Of a stretch of DNA of 9,959 bases, positions 7,192 through 9,959 are shown piece after piece. The translations under genes were made by a program, and so were the position numbers. Within the stretch, counting starts at the first letter, position 1. Every line of letters begins with the position of its first letter. Source of the DNA: a bacterium Ga0077546 (GTDB lineage Bacteria; Cyanobacteriota; Vampirovibrionia; Obscuribacterales; Obscuribacteraceae); assembly GCA_001464165.1 (NCBI GenBank), contig LNEX01000083.1, positions 1 through 9,959 on the forward strand. Direction: 5' to 3'. The notes under the pieces are model-generated. The model did not search any database. It was not told the origin of the DNA and worked only from the letters and a program-made list of their open reading frames with translations.

Positions 7192-8796
7192 ATGAAGCCC
7201 AACGATACCAGCGTGGCAGAAGCTACATCTACCCACCTGAGAATTGGACCTCATGACGACCTTGTTGAGAGCTGTGTAGACGCTCACTACGAAGCTCCAG
7301 ACAGTGAAGGCGAAGACGGTCAAGCAAGTGACATAGAAGAATCGCTTGATGCTTACGTGGCCGTGGCCATTCTTGGCGAATCAGTTGCTGAGCGCGTCAA
7401 AGCAGCTCACAAGGCTCTCAAAGAAGCAAACGGAACATGCGGTGTAGCCAACTTGATTCTTGCTCGCGAAGGCTCTGCCACCCCGGCAGAAGCCTTAGAG
7501 TATGCCCAAAAAGCAGTTGAGCAGCTCAAAGCAGAATGTAGTGACGAAGATTTTGAGCTATACCAAGTTGATGCTGAAGCCTACACCCAAGCCATCGCAG
7601 ACTTGGCTCAGCTAAACTGGAACTGCGGCAAGAAGACCGAAGCTGTGGAAATAGTCACTTCTTTCTTACACGAATACAAAGAAGAATTGCCTGTCGAATT
7701 CAAAGCTATTCCCCGCGAACTAGCCATAAGCTTCTTGCTGCAAATGGGCGAATACAAGGCTGCTCAAGCCATGCTGCAAGACGAAACCGAAAACGATGAG
7801 CAATGGCACTATCTCAATGCTTTGATTCATTTTGCTCTAACTGGCGATACCCTAATATCACGCAGTGCCTTGTCGCGGGCTCTAATGAAAGGCACGCTGA
7901 TTGCCGGTGGCCTCACTAAAGACGACGAAAACTTGCACGATACAATTGCCGCTTTCGGCCTCGATAGACACATCGAAGACACCGCTCCAGCCTGGCATTC
8001 AGTCAAAGGCGCTATAGAATGGCTAAATGCTTTCTTAGAGCAACCACTGGCTCGCCACAACAGAAAGCTTGAAGAAATCGCTAAATCGGCAGGTGACTTG
8101 CAGCGCTGGAAACGGTGGGAAGACGCCCTTGAAAGCGCCCAACACTTCAATGAAAAGAACAACGAGAAAGAAGCTAAGAACTCTCTAAAAGCTGCTCTGC
8201 GCGAAGCAGACCGCATAGATTACTCATACTTCCCATTCTTTGAGACAGTTTCAATTTTGATGGAATTTTCAGGCGGCGAGAAAAAGGCACTAGCCGACTT
8301 GCAGTCACAAGTCAAAACTCGGGCCCAACGCTTTGAAGCCGACTCAAAGCTAGGCGGACCACTGAACGCCATGCAATTACAGGCCTGCGGAACGCTTTTC
8401 GACTTCCTCCAAGACTACGAAGCCTCTCTAGCTCTGCATCAGAAAGCCACAGAATTAGTCACTAACCAAGTTGCTCAAAACGAGCCTAACATCACGCTAG
8501 TAGATGACGTTGATGTGCGCAACGAACTAGCTGGAACACTTTTGGCCATGGAACGTTTTGACGAAGCTCTGCCGCTCTATCTAACAAATGCCGATGTTCT
8601 CGAACAATATCTCTGTGCCAACCATGTCGAACTCCTGGAGATGTTAGAGCCAGCTTACCGCTGCCTAACGAGCCTAGGACAAGAGAAAGAAGCAGAAGCT
8701 ATGCTGGAGCGAATTAACGCCATCGACCCTACCTACCTAGAGGCCCTGGCGGCGACAGACCACGACTGCGACGACTGTGGTCACGAGCACCACTAG
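7192..8796 (+). CDS. TPR protein with ST7-like region (paralogue 2)
   Basis: The 534-residue helical protein is a full-length paralogue of the protein at 3604-5211 and is nearly equal in length. Shared blocks include CGVANLILAREG (83-94), LLQMGEYKAAQ (182-192), WHYLNALIHF.LTGD (205-219), LKAALREADRIDYSYFPFF (332-350) and the C-terminal EQYL.A.H (471-478) and AEAMLERINAIDP (501-513). The N-terminus (30-55) is acidic, unlike paralogue 1. After the last shared block it has an extra tail, HDCDDCGHEHH (524-534), with two Cys and four His that could bind a metal ion. No signal peptide or membrane segment is seen. It follows the RloB gene by 113 bp but has its own likely -10 box. Resemblance to ST7 is by pattern recall. 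Scaffold or regulator is the most that can be said. Confidence 0.9.
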   Translation: MKPNDTSVAEATSTHLRIGPHDDLVESCVDAHYEAPDSEGEDGQASDIEESLDAYVAVAILGESVAERVKAAHKALKEANGTCGVANLILAREGSATPAEALEYAQKAVEQLKAECSDEDFELYQVDAEAYTQAIADLAQLNWNCGKKTEAVEIVTSFLHEYKEELPVEFKAIPRELAISFLLQMGEYKAAQAMLQDETENDEQWHYLNALIHFALTGDTLISRSALSRALMKGTLIAGGLTKDDENLHDTIAAFGLDRHIEDTAPAWHSVKGAIEWLNAFLEQPLARHNRKLEEIAKSAGDLQRWKRWEDALESAQHFNEKNNEKEAKNSLKAALREADRIDYSYFPFFETVSILMEFSGGEKKALADLQSQVKTRAQRFEADSKLGGPLNAMQLQACGTLFDFLQDYEASLALHQKATELVTNQVAQNEPNITLVDDVDVRNELAGTLLAMERFDEALPLYLTNADVLEQYLCANHVELLEMLEPAYRCLTSLGQEKEAEAMLERINAIDPTYLEALAATDHDCDDCGHEHH

Positions 8797-8799
8797 CTC

Positions 8800-8910
8800 T
8801 TGCTATTGCTATTGCTAAGCTATTGCTAAGCTCTTGCTAAGCTCTTGCTAAGCTCTTGCTAAGCTCTTGCTAAGCTCTTGCTCGACTCATCGCCAAGCTC
8901 ATTGCCAAGC
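8800..8910. repeat. 11-bp minisatellite directly after the TPR2 stop codon
   Basis: Starting three bases after the stop, two TTGCTA hexamers (8800-8811) are followed by six tandem 11-bp units TTGCTAAGCT[A/C] (8812-8877), five ending in C and identical and the first ending in A. Decayed versions (TTGCTCGACTC, ATCGCCAAGCTC, ATTGCCAAGC) continue to about 8910. The unit has no self-complementarity able to form a strong hairpin in the transcript. The identical units point to recent expansion. The array occupies most of the 165-bp gap before the next start. Confidence 0.95.
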
Positions 8911-8961
8911 AGCGGCAGCTCTGTGATATATTTGATAACTGTCAAGAGTCGCAACTTAAAA

Positions 8962-9180
8962 ATGAACTTCCTTCACGTTCTCAAAGAAGCGCAGTATATA
9001 TGGCAGTCCTTAATGGGTCTGAGCTGGATCGGCCTTGCCCTTTACATGTTCTGCAAGCCTGATGCCAACTTGATATGTGACACAGTTCCTGCAATATTCA
9101 TGTTCATCACTGGCAGCGTATGTGTCTTCTTTGGTGTTGAGGCTTATCTTTTACGCGACGATCCAGAAATCTGGCGGTAG
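8962..9180 (+). CDS. Small two-helix membrane protein
   Basis: This 72-residue frame begins at the ATG at 8962. The frame stays open upstream to a TTG at 8878, but that part (a Ser/Pro-rich stretch) comes from the 11-bp repeat array and is unlikely to be protein. Two hydrophobic segments are visible, about residues 15-31 (WQSLMGLSWIGLALYMF) and 42-64 (VPAIFMFITGSVCVFFGVE). A short polar loop (KPDANLICD) joins them, and the tail is acidic/basic (RDDPEIWR). The ribosome-binding site is weak: AAGAG at 8944-8948 is rather far. The family is not recognised. It sits 49 bp before the kinase gene on the same strand, so co-transcription is possible. Moderately likely to be real because of its clear membrane-protein composition. 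Confidence 0.6.
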   Translation: MNFLHVLKEAQYIWQSLMGLSWIGLALYMFCKPDANLICDTVPAIFMFITGSVCVFFGVEAYLLRDDPEIWR

Positions 9181-9229
9181 CCCCATATATTGTTAAATTG
9201 AAATTGAGTTTGTAGTGCAAAGCTAAACC

Positions 9230-9959
9230 ATGTCTGACCTTTGCAAAAATTGCGGCAAACCACCACTGGCCGAGAAGGCTGGCTCTTTCACGTCTTATCT
9301 ATTCGTTCATAACTATTGCCAATGCAAAACCAACCAAGAGAGAAGCTCATCATCTCGATTAGCTCATCTGGAACTAGATCAAACTGAAAACCTAAACGTT
9401 TGCGGTCTTTGTGGTAAGGCCATGGCAACCGAAGAACGGTCTGGCTCATTCACATCATTTCTCTTCAAAGATCTGCGTTGCCAATGCAAAGATCCGATAG
9501 TCGCTAAACCATTAGTCGCTAAACCATTAGTCGCTAAACCATTAGTCGCAAAACCATTAGTCGCAAAGGCAGTCACAACAAAAGCAGAAAAGAGGCGCAC
9601 GAATACATCGTTTCGCTCAACTCACAAATCAACCTTTCATGACGCCATCAAGACGCGGCCAAGCGGCAATGCGGCACTAAAACTAGGCACTATAATTGGT
9701 GGCACCTTCAAGATACAATCAATCATCGGCAGTGGTGGCATGGGTGTCGTTTACGCAGCTGAGCATACAGGCCTGAGACGAGCATTTGCTTTAAAAATCT
9801 TATCACCAGAACTAGTCAACGAACAAACCTGGAAACGCTTTCAGGCAGAAGCAAAAACTCTAGGTGCATTGCATCACAGCACCTTAGTTAATGTCTACGA
9901 TCTCGGCATACACGATCATTCGCTACCTTACTATTCGATGGAACTATTAGAGGGCCGCA
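9230..9959 (+). CDS. Ser/Thr protein kinase with duplicated N-terminal zinc-ribbon-like motif, cut by the window edge
   Basis: The frame is open from the ATG at 9230 to the right edge (243 complete codons). Residues 5-32 (CKNCGK ... GSFTSYLF ... CQCK) and 58-86 (CGLCGK ... GSFTSFLF ... CQCK) are two copies of a CxxC...CxC zinc-ribbon-like unit. Next come tandem VAKPL pentapeptides (91-113), a basic linker, and a Hanks-type kinase domain from about 155. The kinase part shows the Gly-rich loop IGSGGMGVV (166-174), the ATP-binding lysine Lys189 in FALKIL, the likely helix-C glutamate Glu207, and a hinge SMELLEG (236-242). The catalytic loop and anything after it, such as membrane or TPR segments, lie beyond the window. 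The ribosome-binding site is weak. Hanks-type kinases phosphorylate Ser/Thr on partner proteins; the target is unknown, and the neighbouring TPR proteins are only a possibility. Confidence 0.93.
   Translation, partial: MSDLCKNCGKPPLAEKAGSFTSYLFVHNYCQCKTNQERSSSSRLAHLELDQTENLNVCGLCGKAMATEERSGSFTSFLFKDLRCQCKDPIVAKPLVAKPLVAKPLVAKPLVAKAVTTKAEKRRTNTSFRSTHKSTFHDAIKTRPSGNAALKLGTIIGGTFKIQSIIGSGGMGVVYAAEHTGLRRAFALKILSPELVNEQTWKRFQAEAKTLGALHHSTLVNVYDLGIHDHSLPYYSMELLEGR
9500..9574 (+). repeat. 15-bp coding tandem repeat (VAKPL) in the kinase gene
   Basis: Three identical 15-bp units GTCGCTAAACCATTA (9500-9544) are followed by one with a single change (9545-9559) and a diverged fifth (9560-9574). They keep the frame and encode VAKPL repeated, a flexible Lys/Pro linker between the zinc-ribbon-like units and the kinase domain. 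Copy number changes would alter linker length without a frameshift. Confidence 0.92.

Noticed and set aside
7827..8216. 129-residue minus-strand open frame
   Set aside because: It is antisense to the second TPR gene, Ser/Arg-rich, with no motif.
3604..8796. Composite transposon bounded by the two TPR genes
   Set aside because: The flanking copies are diverged protein-coding genes, not insertion sequences; no transposase, terminal inverted repeats or target duplication are visible.
8800..8910. CRISPR array
   Set aside because: The units are 11 bp and directly adjacent with no unique spacers, so this is a minisatellite.
8878..8961. Upstream extension of the small membrane protein from a TTG at 8878
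   Set aside because: The added residues are translated from the decayed end of the 11-bp repeat array and look like low-complexity Ser/Pro; the ATG at 8962 is more natural.
9379..9600. Minus-strand frame encoding repeated ATNGL units
   Set aside because: The repetitive peptide is only the antisense reading of the VAKPL repeat in the kinase gene.

Overview
The window most resembles a gene-rich stretch of a large-genome environmental bacterium. A Ser/Thr protein kinase with N-terminal zinc-ribbon-like repeats, two large TPR proteins, a secreted caspase-family protein and clear Shine-Dalgarno sequences would suit a non-photosynthetic cyanobacterial relative such as Obscuribacterales/Melainabacteria. 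Planctomycetota, Myxococcota or similar groups are not excluded. This placement is inference from protein style only; no marker gene is present.

Layout. The left third is on the minus strand, read right to left: a secreted caspase-like (C14) protein with a duplicated C-terminal domain (1636-3438), a HExxH metallopeptidase-like protein (755-1516), and an unrecognised protein running off the left edge (1-614). A 165-bp divergent intergenic region (3439-3603) separates this block from the plus-strand block. The plus-strand block holds a TPR protein with an ST7-like region (3604-5211), an AAA15/RloA-type ATPase (5264-6523), a TOPRIM-like RloB protein (6530-7078), a second TPR protein that is a clear paralogue of the first (7192-8796), a small two-helix membrane protein (8962-9180), and the N-terminal part of a Ser/Thr kinase (9230 to the right edge).

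The most interesting unit is 3604-8796: an ATPase + RloB pair, which resembles the known RloA/RloB and AbiL-type anti-phage pairs, framed on both sides by two same-strand paralogous TPR proteins. No terminator is visible between the first TPR gene and the ATPase, and only 6 bp separate ATPase and RloB, so TPR1-ATPase-RloB could be one transcript. The second TPR gene has its own consensus -10 box. Whether the TPR proteins belong to the defence system or are neighbours between which the cassette landed cannot be told from one window.

The window is also rich in short-period tandem repeats: 18-bp copies at the end of the caspase gene, 6-bp copies inside TPR1, 11-bp copies immediately after TPR2, and 15-bp copies inside the kinase gene. 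No RNA genes, insertion sequences, integrases or CRISPR arrays were seen, and no gap without a gene exceeds 300 bases.
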